A stretch of 16,801 bases of DNA. Source: Patescibacteria group bacterium. GTDB taxonomy: Bacteria > Patescibacteriota > Gracilibacteria > JAHISY01. The notes beneath the pieces were generated by a model, which was not told the origin of the DNA, did not search any database, and saw nothing but the letters and a program-made list of their open reading frames with translations. Shown piece after piece: positions 1-7,281 of this stretch (positions within the stretch are counted from its first letter, which is position 1; every line of letters starts with the position of its first letter). The position numbers were made by a program, and so were the translations under genes. Where the stretch lies: the NCBI GenBank assembly GCA_018817365.1, contig JAHISY010000045.1:1-16801 (forward strand), written 5' to 3'.

Positions 1-75
1 CGTAATCATAAAAATCAGCGTAATCAGTGGTTCAGACAATAAGAATTTCAGCAGGCAATAATAAAACCGTAGAAA
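1..75. repeat. GATTA/TAATC-rich dispersed repeat, left-edge copy
   Basis: This AT-rich non-coding stretch contains TTCAGACAAT at 31-40, several TAATCA/AATCAG words, and a GTAGAAAC word near 70. The same words recur in the blocks at 4500-4826, 7282-7464 and 8555-8712, so I read it as a partial copy of the same family, possibly cut by the window edge. No convincing gene lies here. Confidence 0.55.
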
Positions 76-81
76 CGAGGA

Positions 82-109
82 GTAGGGACGAGGCATGCCT
101 CGTCCCTAC
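82..109. repeat. Perfect 28-bp palindrome (REP-like)
   Basis: Positions 82-109 are exactly self-complementary. The left half reads GTAGGGACGAGGCA and the right half is its reverse complement, with no loop. Palindromes of the type GTAGGG(G/A)CG...CG(C/T)CCCTAC are widespread intergenic repeats in bacteria. Here it sits between a GATTA-type repeat and a TTTCCA tract, in non-coding DNA upstream of a signalling gene. It could be a REP element or a cruciform-forming site; no transposase is visible. Confidence 0.75.
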
Positions 110-117
110 AAAAACAT

Positions 118-212
118 CCACTTTCCAATTTCCACCTTCCACCTTCCACTTTCCAATTTCAACTTTCCAATTTCCAATTTCCACCTTCCACTTTCCACTT
201 TCAACTTTCCAA
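118..212. repeat. Degenerate TTTCCA/CCTTCCA tandem tract
   Basis: About 95 bases are built almost wholly from 7-8-base units such as CACTTTC, CAATTTC and CACCTTC. One strand is pyrimidine-rich and nearly free of G. Reading frames through it translate to low-complexity repeats (for example WKVE units on the minus strand) and are not genes. A shorter, weaker tract of similar words lies at 10684-10717. Confidence 0.8.
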
Positions 213-220
213 TCCCTTCC

Positions 221-249
221 TTGCTGTTGCCAACAGCAAACCATAAAAT
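221..249 (+). promoter_or_regulatory. Promoter of the 256-2616 gene, leaderless type
   Basis: A -10 box TAAAAT (244-249) lies six bases before the GTG start at 256. A weak -35 candidate TTGCTG (221-226) sits at 17-base spacing. The same TAAAAT-N6-start geometry occurs at 3596 and 9148. A transcript initiating about seven bases after the -10 would begin at the start codon. The call rests on pattern only. Confidence 0.55.
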
Positions 250-255
250 CACGAT

Positions 256-2616
256 GTGAAAGCTTTTTTCAATTCTGCTTCCGATAAAACAGTCGGTGGA
301 ATTCTCCATGACCTCAAAGCCACCGGCGAAATTCTTCGCGCCGCGCGAAGCAAAAAAGACGTACTCGATTTTACGATTCGGATTTTTTTGCGGCTCGGCT
401 TTGACCGAGTTCGGATTTGGCTGGTGGATGAAGAAAATGAAATTTATTATGGAGCCAAATGCAGCTACATGCCCGACAAAAAATTTCAGCAAGCCCGCAC
501 TTCTTTGAGAGGCGAGGTGCTGCCGAAAAATTACGTGCGCTATATGAAAAAGAAAAAGCCGTATCTCAATACGACCACGCCGCTTTTAAAAAAATTTTTC
601 GGCGACTACAAGCTGCCTTACACTGTCGGGTTTCCCATGCTTTCCGGGAAACAGCTTTTGGGTGTGGTTTCCGTGGACAACTCGATTTCTTTGAGAGAAA
701 TCAACCTCAAAGAAACAGAAACGAAAATTATGCCATTCGTGAATCACATCGCTCTAGTGCTCAATCGCGTCATTGCCGATGAAAAAATAAAAGAAGCCAA
801 CCGCAACCTCAAAAAGAAAATCACCGAGGCCACAGCTGAATTGCAAGAAAGGAATGTCGAGCTCGAATATCTCGCCAATCACGACGAAGTGAGCAGTCTG
901 CCCAACCGCCGGTATTTCGAGAAGCATTTGGAAAAAGAGTTTGCGAAAGCGAGCGAAAAACGGAACCTCGCGTTCGCAATGCTCGACATCGATTTTCTCA
1001 AACACGTGAATGATAGCAAGGGTCACGAAGCCGGCGATCGGTTAATCGCGGATATCGGAAAAACGCTCGGCGAAAACGAACAAATCCATTTTGCTTCACG
1101 GTTTGCGGGGGACGAATTTACTTTTTTATTAATTGGAAAATCGAAAATTCAAAAGCAACTAATCCTCACAAATATTCTCCGTAAAATCAAAAAGGTCACC
1201 GGTCACACCGTCAGCATTGGCTGCGCCACTGCTCCCAATCCTGAAATTAAATCGTTGATCGATTTTATGCGGATTGCCGACGACGCGCTTTATCATGCGA
1301 AACACACCGGTCGCAACCGTTTCGTTTGCGCGGGCGAAAAAGGAGAAAGCATCGCCCCGCTCACCGAACGTCGAATGGATTTACAAAAAATCGAGGAGCA
1401 AGGCACCTTCGCGATTGATTACATCCGACAGCTCGCCGCGATCAATAAAATCGCGGAACACCTCCGCACCGCCGCCAGCGAAGAAACCGCTCTCAAAAAA
1501 ATTATCGGTATTTTACAAAAAGAGCTTGAGTTCAAAAAAACAATCATCCTTTTGAAAGAAGAAAATGGCGATTTCAGCTTCACCGCCAACCCCCCTCTGC
1601 TTGCCAAAAAAATTAGCAAATCTAAAAAGTTTGTCCGGCTGAACCGCCAACTCGAACGCGCGATGCAGACCCGTCGAGTCCTCAATCTCGACAAACGTCC
1701 AGCTTCGCAGAAAATTTTGGAAGCATTTAACATCCAAAACGCGCTGCTAATCCCGCTCATCGGTCGGCAGCATGTCATCGGAATAATTGTGGCTGAATGC
1801 GAACAAAATCGAACTTTTCGAAAAAGCGATCTTGATTTTTTCCTCACGCTCGGCGATCAGATCGAAAGCGGAATCGTAAAAGCGCGAGCAATCAAAAAAA
1901 TCGAAAATTTCAATCGAAAGCTAAAAAAAGAAGTGGCGACAGCCACCGAGAAATTACGCGGTTATTCGCATTCTCTCGAGAAGCAGATCAAAGACAATCG
2001 CGAACTTCGCGCGAAAGAGCAGCGCATTCATTTCGAATTGATTTCCGCACTCGTCACCAGCCTCGAAGAAAAAGATATTTACACCCGCGGACATTCGGTG
2101 CGGGTGGCCAGTTACGCGGTGAAATTGGGAAGGCAAGTCGGGATGAATGAAGAGCAGCTAACGAATTTGAGATATGCGGGACTATTGCATGACGTGGGAA
2201 AAGTGGCAACCGACCAAAGCATTCTCCACAAACTCACCGCTCTCACTGAGAGCGAAGCGAAAGAACTGGAAAAACATCCGATCATCGGGGAAAAAATTGT
2301 TTCTTCGGTGCGCTTTTTGAAATTAACCGCTCTGGCAATCCGCCACCACCACGAACGGTGGGACGGCGCCGGCTACCCTGATGGAAAAAAGGGGAAGCGC
2401 ATTCCGTTCGAAGCGCGCATTCTCGCGATCGCCGACTCTTACGACGCGATGGTAACTCGCCGAAGTTACGGTTATCAAATGAGCCGCGCAGAAGCGATGC
2501 GCGAACTCAAATCCGGCAGCGGCAAACAATTCGATCCGGAGCTCACAAAAGTTTTTGTGAAACTTTTGAAGCAGGGGAAAATCCGCACTCCGCAATCTAA
2601 AATTCCGAAAAAATAA
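256..2616 (+). CDS. GAF-GGDEF-GAF-HD-GYP cyclic-di-GMP signalling protein
   Basis: This 786-residue soluble protein combines domains that make and break cyclic di-GMP. An N-terminal GAF-like sensor (about 20-170) and a coiled coil (175-205) precede a GGDEF domain (about 205-358) with DIDFLKHVND at 244-253 and the signature AGDEF at 284-288. AGDEF is a tolerated variant, so cyclase activity is plausible. The inhibitory RxxD site is replaced by EQIH (275-278). A second GAF (about 385-545) and coiled coil lead to a C-terminal HD-GYP phosphodiesterase with HD at 645-646, HHHERWDGAGYPDG at 697-710 and DSYDAM at 727-732, all intact. No signal peptide or membrane segment is visible. The start is GTG, because the ATG two bases earlier runs straight into TGA and a TAAAAT box fits GTG 256. 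holA follows after six bases, so they are probably co-transcribed. Domain calls are firm; the direction of net activity is unknown. Confidence 0.93.
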   Translation: MKAFFNSASDKTVGGILHDLKATGEILRAARSKKDVLDFTIRIFLRLGFDRVRIWLVDEENEIYYGAKCSYMPDKKFQQARTSLRGEVLPKNYVRYMKKKKPYLNTTTPLLKKFFGDYKLPYTVGFPMLSGKQLLGVVSVDNSISLREINLKETETKIMPFVNHIALVLNRVIADEKIKEANRNLKKKITEATAELQERNVELEYLANHDEVSSLPNRRYFEKHLEKEFAKASEKRNLAFAMLDIDFLKHVNDSKGHEAGDRLIADIGKTLGENEQIHFASRFAGDEFTFLLIGKSKIQKQLILTNILRKIKKVTGHTVSIGCATAPNPEIKSLIDFMRIADDALYHAKHTGRNRFVCAGEKGESIAPLTERRMDLQKIEEQGTFAIDYIRQLAAINKIAEHLRTAASEETALKKIIGILQKELEFKKTIILLKEENGDFSFTANPPLLAKKISKSKKFVRLNRQLERAMQTRRVLNLDKRPASQKILEAFNIQNALLIPLIGRQHVIGIIVAECEQNRTFRKSDLDFFLTLGDQIESGIVKARAIKKIENFNRKLKKEVATATEKLRGYSHSLEKQIKDNRELRAKEQRIHFELISALVTSLEEKDIYTRGHSVRVASYAVKLGRQVGMNEEQLTNLRYAGLLHDVGKVATDQSILHKLTALTESEAKELEKHPIIGEKIVSSVRFLKLTALAIRHHHERWDGAGYPDGKKGKRIPFEARILAIADSYDAMVTRRSYGYQMSRAEAMRELKSGSGKQFDPELTKVFVKLLKQGKIRTPQSKIPKK

Positions 2617-2622
2617 TAAACG

Positions 2623-3576
2623 ATGCCTGCCTTTCTTTTTTTCGGCGAAAACAACTACCTCCTCCGCGCGGAGATACGAGAGCTTGTGGAGAAATTCAAA
2701 AAAAATGAGGGCGATCTCAACCTCATGATTTTGGACGCGCAGGAAACGGAAGAGGGTGAAATTATTTCCGCAAGCGAAACCCCTCCGTTTTTGGGAAAGG
2801 CGAGATTGGTGGTGGTCCGAGATTTTGATTTCAAAAAATCCGCGGATGCTCTCGCGAAACTTATTGAAAATCTGCCCGAATACTGCACTCTCGTTTTCAC
2901 CGCGAAGAAACCGGATGCGCGCACGAAACTTTTTAAGACTTTCAAAAAATTCGGCAAGACAAAAGAATTCCCGCTGCCAAAACCCGCGGAATTCAAAAAG
3001 TGGCTCACGGATGAAATCGCGAAACAAAACCTAAAATTCGAACCAGCGGCGGCGGAATTGCTCGCGACTTTCACGCTCGGCGACTGCGGAGCGGCGGTGA
3101 ATGAAATTGCGAAGCTCAAAACTTTCGCAGATGGGCAGAAAATCACGCGGGCGGATGTCGAGCTGCTCACGCATCCGAATTTGCACACTTCCGTTTTTCG
3201 CCTCACGGACGCGATCGGCGAACGGCGAATCGGAAACGCACTCGCGGATTTGCAGGACATCGTGAACCGCGGAGAAAATTTGATTCAAATTTTTTTCAAA
3301 ATCACGTGGCAATTTCGCAACTTGTTGAATTTGAAGTCGCTCGCGAACCGCAATCTTCCGCCTTTCGAAATCGCGCGCGAACTAAAGCTCCACCCCTTCG
3401 TGGTGCAGAATTCGCTGAGACAGGTGAGAAATTTTTCGGAAGCGGAGCTGCTCGCGGCCCATTCGCAGTTGCTGAAAATTGATGTTGGACTGAAAACAGG
3501 AAAGCTGAATTATTCCTCGTCGAATCCGGCGGAATTCGCGCTCGCGCTCGAAAAGTTTATCGTGAGTTTTGGTTGA
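2623..3576 (+). CDS. holA: DNA polymerase III subunit delta
   Basis: HolA is the clamp-loader delta subunit. It opens the beta sliding clamp as part of the DnaX complex at the replication fork. The 317-residue protein has the expected length. It starts with FFGENNYLL (6-14), the delta-family equivalent of the AAA+ N-terminal strand. The C-terminal helical collar contains LRQVRNFSEAELL and a DVGLKTG segment (about 262-293), the most conserved part of bacterial delta proteins. As usual for delta, no Walker A P-loop is seen. It begins six bases after the upstream signalling gene and ends in TGA at 3574-3576, inside the -35 box of the next gene's promoter. The family call is strong. Confidence 0.93.
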   Translation: MPAFLFFGENNYLLRAEIRELVEKFKKNEGDLNLMILDAQETEEGEIISASETPPFLGKARLVVVRDFDFKKSADALAKLIENLPEYCTLVFTAKKPDARTKLFKTFKKFGKTKEFPLPKPAEFKKWLTDEIAKQNLKFEPAAAELLATFTLGDCGAAVNEIAKLKTFADGQKITRADVELLTHPNLHTSVFRLTDAIGERRIGNALADLQDIVNRGENLIQIFFKITWQFRNLLNLKSLANRNLPPFEIARELKLHPFVVQNSLRQVRNFSEAELLAAHSQLLKIDVGLKTGKLNYSSSNPAEFALALEKFIVSFG

Positions 3577-3601
3577 CGAAAAGTTCTTTTATTTTTAAAA
3601 T
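3573..3601 (+). promoter_or_regulatory. Strong promoter of the LysX-like gene, leaderless type
   Basis: TTGACG (3573-3578), a 17-base spacer and TAAAAT (3596-3601) form a near-consensus sigma-70 type promoter overlapping the holA stop. Only six bases separate the -10 box from ATG 3608, so the transcript should start on or within a base or two of the AUG. Confidence 0.75.
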
Positions 3602-3607
3602 ATTCCC

Positions 3608-4465
3608 ATGCAACTCGGCATTTTTTACTCGCACCCGCGGATGGAGGAAAAAGCGCTTTTCGCTGCGGCGGAAAACGATCCGCAAATCGCGCTTGTCAAA
3701 ATTCGAGATTCGGAAATCGAACTGGATTTGCACGAGGATTCGCAGCTGCTCAAATGCGATGCTGTTTTATTGCGAAGCGTGAGCCACACGAAAAATTTTT
3801 ATTTGGCAAAATTTCTCGAAGCGCGAGGCGTGCGAACTGTGAACGATTTCGAAACAATCGCGACCTGCGGAGATAAATTTTTGACTTCGATCCGTCTCGC
3901 GGAGAAAAAAGTTCCGACGCCGAAAACCAAAGTTTGCTTCGACACGGATGCTGCGCTGCAAACAATCGAGAAGTGGGGCTATCCAGTAGTGATGAAACCG
4001 GTGGTGGGAAGCTGGGGACGGCTGCTGAGCAAAATCGATAATCGGGATGCGGCGGAAACAATTCTCGAACATAAAAAAGTTTTGGGTGGCATCACGCATT
4101 CACAGATTTTTTACATTCAGGAATTCATCGAGAAAAAATCTGGCAGCGACATCCGAGCCGTGGTAATTGGAGATGAAGTCGTGGCGGCGATACGGAGAAA
4201 GTCGGAGCATTGGATTACAAATACCGCCCGCGGCGCGGCGGTCGAGCCGTTCGAGATTGACGCGGAATTTGAGAAATTAGTTTTGGCTGCCGCAAAAGCG
4301 GTAAGTGAAAAACCGGCGCTACTCGGAGTGGATTTGGTAGAAACGAATGAGGGACTAAAAGTAGTGGAAGTAAATTCGGGAGTGGAGTTTCACGGTTTGA
4401 TGGAAGCGAGCGAGGTGGATGTTCCGGGGAAGATTATTGAGTTTTGTAGGAAGGTGGTGGGATGA
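3608..4465 (+). CDS. LysX/ArgX/RimK-family ATP-grasp ligase
   Basis: This 285-residue ATP-grasp enzyme resembles LysX, which couples alpha-aminoadipate (or glutamate, in ArgX) to the C-terminal glutamate of the carrier protein LysW; RimK adds glutamate to proteins. Visible family motifs are VMKPVVGSWGRLL (128-140), FYIQEFIE (168-175), DIRAVVIG (181-188) and HWITNTARGA (201-210), a hallmark shared with LysX. Metal/ATP ligands are D242, E254 and N256 in VVEVNSGVEF. The expected family length is about 280, so the gene is complete. After EVN the residues SGVEFHGLM differ from the HTMEFKNS-type segment I recall for Thermus LysX, so the acceptor may differ. No lysW, lysZ or other AAA-pathway gene is nearby. 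It stands alone with its own promoter. The enzyme class is confident; the substrate is not. Confidence 0.85.
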   Translation: MQLGIFYSHPRMEEKALFAAAENDPQIALVKIRDSEIELDLHEDSQLLKCDAVLLRSVSHTKNFYLAKFLEARGVRTVNDFETIATCGDKFLTSIRLAEKKVPTPKTKVCFDTDAALQTIEKWGYPVVMKPVVGSWGRLLSKIDNRDAAETILEHKKVLGGITHSQIFYIQEFIEKKSGSDIRAVVIGDEVVAAIRRKSEHWITNTARGAAVEPFEIDAEFEKLVLAAAKAVSEKPALLGVDLVETNEGLKVVEVNSGVEFHGLMEASEVDVPGKIIEFCRKVVG

Positions 4466-4499
4466 TACCGAGTAAATTTGTTTTCCGAAATTGTTTTGA

Positions 4500-4826
4500 A
4501 TATTGATTACGGTTTCAGTGAAAATCAGTGTTCAGTGTGCTCAGTTTAATCACGTGTGCTTCAGCGGTTCAGACAATTTAATCAGGTGAATCAGGGTTCG
4601 AACAAAGTAGAAACCGCGTGCTGAAACTTTTTGTCTTGAACTCGGATTACGCTGATTATTATGATTACGCAGATTACCACCTGCCTAAATCACCACCCTG
4701 CAATATTTTCGAGCCAAGCTCAAAGAAAAGAATCCGAGAAATCTGGTGAATCCGATGAATCCGAGTTCCAGACTTTCAGCGGTTCAGACAATTTAGTCAG
4801 GTGAATTAAGGTTCAGACTTCACAAT
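4500..4826. repeat. GATTA/TTCAGACAA dispersed repeat block
   Basis: This stretch has no gene and is filled with AATCAG, GATTA and AATCCG words. A 40-base unit starting TTCAGCGGTTCAGACAAT occurs twice in direct orientation (4560-4599 and 4775-4814) with a few mismatches. A TTGTCTTGAAC word (4631-4641) matches the start of the block at 7282. The core GAAACCGCGTGCTGAAA (4610-4626) recurs at 7335 and 8601 with at most one change. The mutually inverted words TTGTCT(T)GAAC and GTTCAGACAA suggest element ends. Confidence 0.75.
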
Positions 4827-5612
4827 TCAGACGATTGGGTGTGGGGTTGGGGTTATTTTTTCAATCATTTTCAATTCTCTTTCGTGATCTTCCCGAATTT
4901 CTTTTAGGCGATATAGCTCAAATCTTTGTAAATATTCAACTACACATTTTGTGTGCCGTTTAACATTATCATTCGTCTTAATACGACACATCAAATCGTG
5001 ATTTAATTTGTGCGAAAGTAAATTTAAAATTTTTTCTACCAGATGGAAAAGTGTTTCGATCTCGCAGACGGAAAGCGGAATTTTTTCTTTTTTAATTTGG
5101 TCGTGCGCTAAGTCCTGATTGCGGAATTTTTTAAGCCTCCAAATTGAACTTTCTTTCTCGATTCGTTTTTCTTTTATATTTAACCCATTTTTAAGCAATA
5201 ACCTTTCGCACTCTCTCAAATCTTTATTTTGAATGCCCTCATAATTTTTTACTAAATTTCCTAAATGCTCTCTTTCAGAATTAAATTCTTTAAATTCTTT
5301 GACTGTTAATTTTTCTAAATTGATTCGAGCAAATTTTTTAATTTCTATAATTGAAAGTGCTCTTTCATCAAAATCAAAAAACTTGAAAAGTTCTATCGCA
5401 AAGATTCTGCGGTGTGACTCCGCTGTTGGACCAAAAAAACTATTAAATCTATTCATGGTTTTCACATTTTTTTCTGCTTGCTTCTTTTTAATTTTGTTTG
5501 GAGCACGCATTTCTCGTAATGCTTCCCAAATTTGAAAATGTGAATAAGCTAAAAACAACCGATTGCGCAATCTTTCTAAAAATTCCTGCAATTTTGAAAA
5601 TTCGTTTTTCAT
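4827..5612 (-). CDS. HEPN (AbiU2-like) family protein
   Basis: This 261-residue, highly charged, alpha-helical protein is probably a HEPN-fold protein of the AbiU2 type, a group associated with abortive infection and RNase activity. The N-terminal helix has LFLAYSHFQIWEALRE (19-34). The segment KKFRNQDLAHDQ (161-172) gives an R-x5-H motif (R164, H170), which fits the HEPN catalytic R-x4-6-H pattern. No signal peptide or membrane segment is visible. It lies alone on the minus strand between a repeat block and the SLH gene, with no adjacent nucleotidyltransferase antitoxin. The DNA is clearly more AT-rich (AAA, ATT and TTT codons) than that of the flanking housekeeping genes, which suggests transfer. 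The ATG start is the first available, with no obvious ribosome site. The HEPN assignment rests on one motif and overall character. The function is inferred. Confidence 0.6.
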   Translation of the reverse strand: MKNEFSKLQEFLERLRNRLFLAYSHFQIWEALREMRAPNKIKKKQAEKNVKTMNRFNSFFGPTAESHRRIFAIELFKFFDFDERALSIIEIKKFARINLEKLTVKEFKEFNSEREHLGNLVKNYEGIQNKDLRECERLLLKNGLNIKEKRIEKESSIWRLKKFRNQDLAHDQIKKEKIPLSVCEIETLFHLVEKILNLLSHKLNHDLMCRIKTNDNVKRHTKCVVEYLQRFELYRLKEIREDHERELKMIEKITPTPHPIV

Positions 5613-5667
5613 TTTAAATAAATTAAAAATCTTTTACCCTCCACTTCGCCTCGCATTGTCTGAAAAA

Positions 5668-7077
5668 TTATTCTGAAGGCATCATTCGATAAACCAACTC
5701 TGCCATATCTTCACGCGTAAGTTGTTTATCATCACTATTAAATGTGCCTAAATAATAATCATTACTTTGAGCGTATTCCGTGAACGGCGCATACCAGGCT
5801 TCCTCGCTATTCGCTTCACGAGTTTGAATCCCGAAAGCTTTGAGAGTTATTTTAAGTGCTTCGGCTACATTGATTGGTTGTTCAGGCTTGAAACTACCAT
5901 CACTGTAACCATCCACTATGCCAAAACCTTTAGCGACACAAGCGTAGTTTTTATACCAAGCATCGTTAGGAACATCAGAAAAACCACCATCTGTGCACTG
6001 CTCTAAGATGGTATCTCCCTCAAATTTTGCACCAATTACAATTTTAATAAACTCAGCACGATTGATTTGATCGAATGGTTTGAAAGTTCCATCTGAATAG
6101 CCATTAACAACACCTTTGTCTTTTAGTTGAAGAATGGAGTTTCTGAATTGCGATTTATTCGCATCCACCTCAAAAGCCGATTGGCAACGCCCTCCATCAT
6201 AAACATAACCCTCGTTACATGTAGTCTCGTTATTTGATGGTTTTGGTATACATTTAAGCCTCGCTGTCGAATCCCAAATATAATTCGGAATACACTCGCA
6301 ACCAGAACCACTAGGTGTAGGTTGGGCATTGTCAGGACAAGCAGAGCTATCCGTATAATCTGTTTTTTCAGTCGTAGAAACCTCTTTCACACATTGAACA
6401 GTGATTACATCATAAATATAGCCATCTTTACAAAGACAGCCTCCAGTCCCATCTGGATAAGAATTTATACCGCGTGTTTCTTGGCATAGGTTTATCGGAG
6501 TTAGGTTTGTCGGAGTTACGCATTTACTTCTATTTTTATTCCATATATAACCAGCCTTACAACTGCAACCTAAATTTCCATTGGCATCTTTGACACCACC
6601 CCAATTAACATTCGTCCCATAGCGGTCTTGGCAAACTTGATCATTTGTTTTTGGAGAAACAGGCGTTTGAGGAGTATAAGGGATGCACTCTGCGCGCATT
6701 CTGTTTATCATTCTCATCATTGTATCAGGAGACAAGCCCATATTTTGTAGCATTTCAGGATATCCCTGCATATATTCAGGAGAACAGGGCATGCTCGGAG
6801 TTGTCCTTTGTGTTTCCATTTCATATTGAAGATTATATTCAAGATTTTTTAACTTATTTTCAAATTCTCGTTCTAAATTTTTTTGATTCTGCTCTAGTTG
6901 CCATTCCAGCTCCCATTGATTCATGGGATCTAAGCCTGGAATTGAATCTAAACTGTAATCATAATAGTAGGCATTTACAAAGTTTGAGAACAAAGAACAA
7001 GTCCAAACGATAATCAGTCCCAATGCATAGAACATTATTGATTGACCTCGTGTTATTCTGTAAAGATTCATTTTCAT
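5668..7077 (-). CDS. Secreted Cys-rich protein with C-terminal SLH domains
   Basis: This 469-residue exported protein is probably anchored to the cell surface. A basic N-terminus and hydrophobic stretch (about 14-36) end in VNA-YY, a likely signal-peptidase site near residue 36. A Glu/Lys/Gln-rich predicted coiled coil (52-92) follows. Next come three or four Cys-rich repeats of the form C-x-C-(K/I)-x(1-2)-(G/N)-Y-I-(W/Y)-...-C (171/173/186, 214/216/229, 260/262/276, with a short version at 287/298), recalling EGF-like disulfide modules. The C-terminus has SLH domains at about 303-350 and 362-415 (with GYSDGTFKP and GYSDGSFKP) and a partial third at 422-466. SLH domains usually bind pyruvylated wall polymers or S-layers. 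Similar Cys-repeat plus SLH proteins occur in Peregrinibacteria-type CPR. An alternative start is Met3. A terminator-like hairpin lies just upstream, so expression may be attenuated. The ligand is unknown. Confidence 0.85.
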   Translation of the reverse strand: MKMNLYRITRGQSIMFYALGLIIVWTCSLFSNFVNAYYYDYSLDSIPGLDPMNQWELEWQLEQNQKNLEREFENKLKNLEYNLQYEMETQRTTPSMPCSPEYMQGYPEMLQNMGLSPDTMMRMINRMRAECIPYTPQTPVSPKTNDQVCQDRYGTNVNWGGVKDANGNLGCSCKAGYIWNKNRSKCVTPTNLTPINLCQETRGINSYPDGTGGCLCKDGYIYDVITVQCVKEVSTTEKTDYTDSSACPDNAQPTPSGSGCECIPNYIWDSTARLKCIPKPSNNETTCNEGYVYDGGRCQSAFEVDANKSQFRNSILQLKDKGVVNGYSDGTFKPFDQINRAEFIKIVIGAKFEGDTILEQCTDGGFSDVPNDAWYKNYACVAKGFGIVDGYSDGSFKPEQPINVAEALKITLKAFGIQTREANSEEAWYAPFTEYAQSNDYYLGTFNSDDKQLTREDMAELVYRMMPSE

Positions 7078-7084
7078 AGAGATT

Positions 7085-7105
7085 AAAAAGTGGGACTACC
7101 TCACT
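7085..7105 (-). terminator. Intrinsic terminator-like hairpin before the SLH gene
   Basis: Reading the minus strand, AGTG-(A)-GG pairs with CC-CACT around a TAGT loop and is followed by a run of five Ts (7089-7085). It lies seven bases upstream of the SLH start codon. It would end the structured RNA at 7220-7085, or act as an attenuator for the SLH gene. The stem is short (six pairs, one bulge), so strength is uncertain. Confidence 0.5.
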
Positions 7106-7220
7106 GGCACCCATTTCATCCACTTCTTGCGAAGCGACTCAATGGCAGGAGATAGCCCCGCTCTTATATGAGTCGCCGTGCGAAATTTACATTCGCAGTA
7201 GCTGGATGAAATTAGGGTGC
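7085..7220 (-). ncRNA. Candidate structured RNA, four-way junction, unknown family
   Basis: The minus strand can fold into a compact RNA. P1 pairs 7220-7203 with 7122-7107: 16 pairs, GCACCC/GGGTGC and ATTTCATCCA/TGGATGAAAT, with a 2-base bulge. Inside are P2 (TGCGAA/TTCGCA, 7197-7179), P3 (GCGACTCA/TGAGTCGC, 7176-7134, topped by a GCGGGG/UCCUGC hairpin, 7161-7145) and P4 (CUUC-GCAA-GAAG, 7134-7123). The P3 tip needs G-U pairs that would be A-C mismatches on the plus strand, and P4 has a GNRA loop only on the minus strand. Both points favour minus-strand transcription. A promoter candidate would start transcription at the base of P1, and a hairpin plus T-run ends it. I do not recognise it as tRNA, tmRNA, 6S, SRP RNA or a common riboswitch. 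It could be a free RNA, a 5'-UTR regulator of the SLH gene, or a MITE-like remnant. Confidence 0.55.
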
Positions 7221-7226
7221 GTCGGT

Positions 7227-7255
7227 ATTTTCACAATACATTGAAAATAATGCAA
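7227..7255 (-). promoter_or_regulatory. Candidate promoter of the structured RNA
   Basis: On the minus strand, TTGCAT (7255-7250), a 17-base spacer ending in TGT, and GAAAAT (7232-7227) form an extended -10 type promoter. Six bases later comes the first paired base of the RNA's P1 stem (7220). The hexamers are imperfect, so support comes mainly from the spacing. Confidence 0.4.
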
Positions 7256-7281
7256 ATCCGATGAATCGAAATTCAAACAAA

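Noticed and set aside
32..492. Open frames on both strands across 32-492, including WKVE-type repeats
   Set aside because: They are translations of the TTTCCA tract and antisense shadows of the 256-2616 gene, with no domain and no sensible start.
4590..4605. GGTTCGAAC resembling a tRNA T-arm
   Set aside because: No matching acceptor, D or anticodon stems can be drawn around it; the word belongs to the dispersed repeat.
4500..4826. Regularly spaced repeats suggesting a CRISPR array
   Set aside because: Only one unit is repeated twice, spacing is not regular, copies are imperfect, and no cas gene is present.
7089..7220. Structured region as a tRNA, SAM-I, TPP or cyclic-di-GMP riboswitch
   Set aside because: The hallmark conserved bases of these families are not present, and the 16-pair closing stem does not fit a tRNA.
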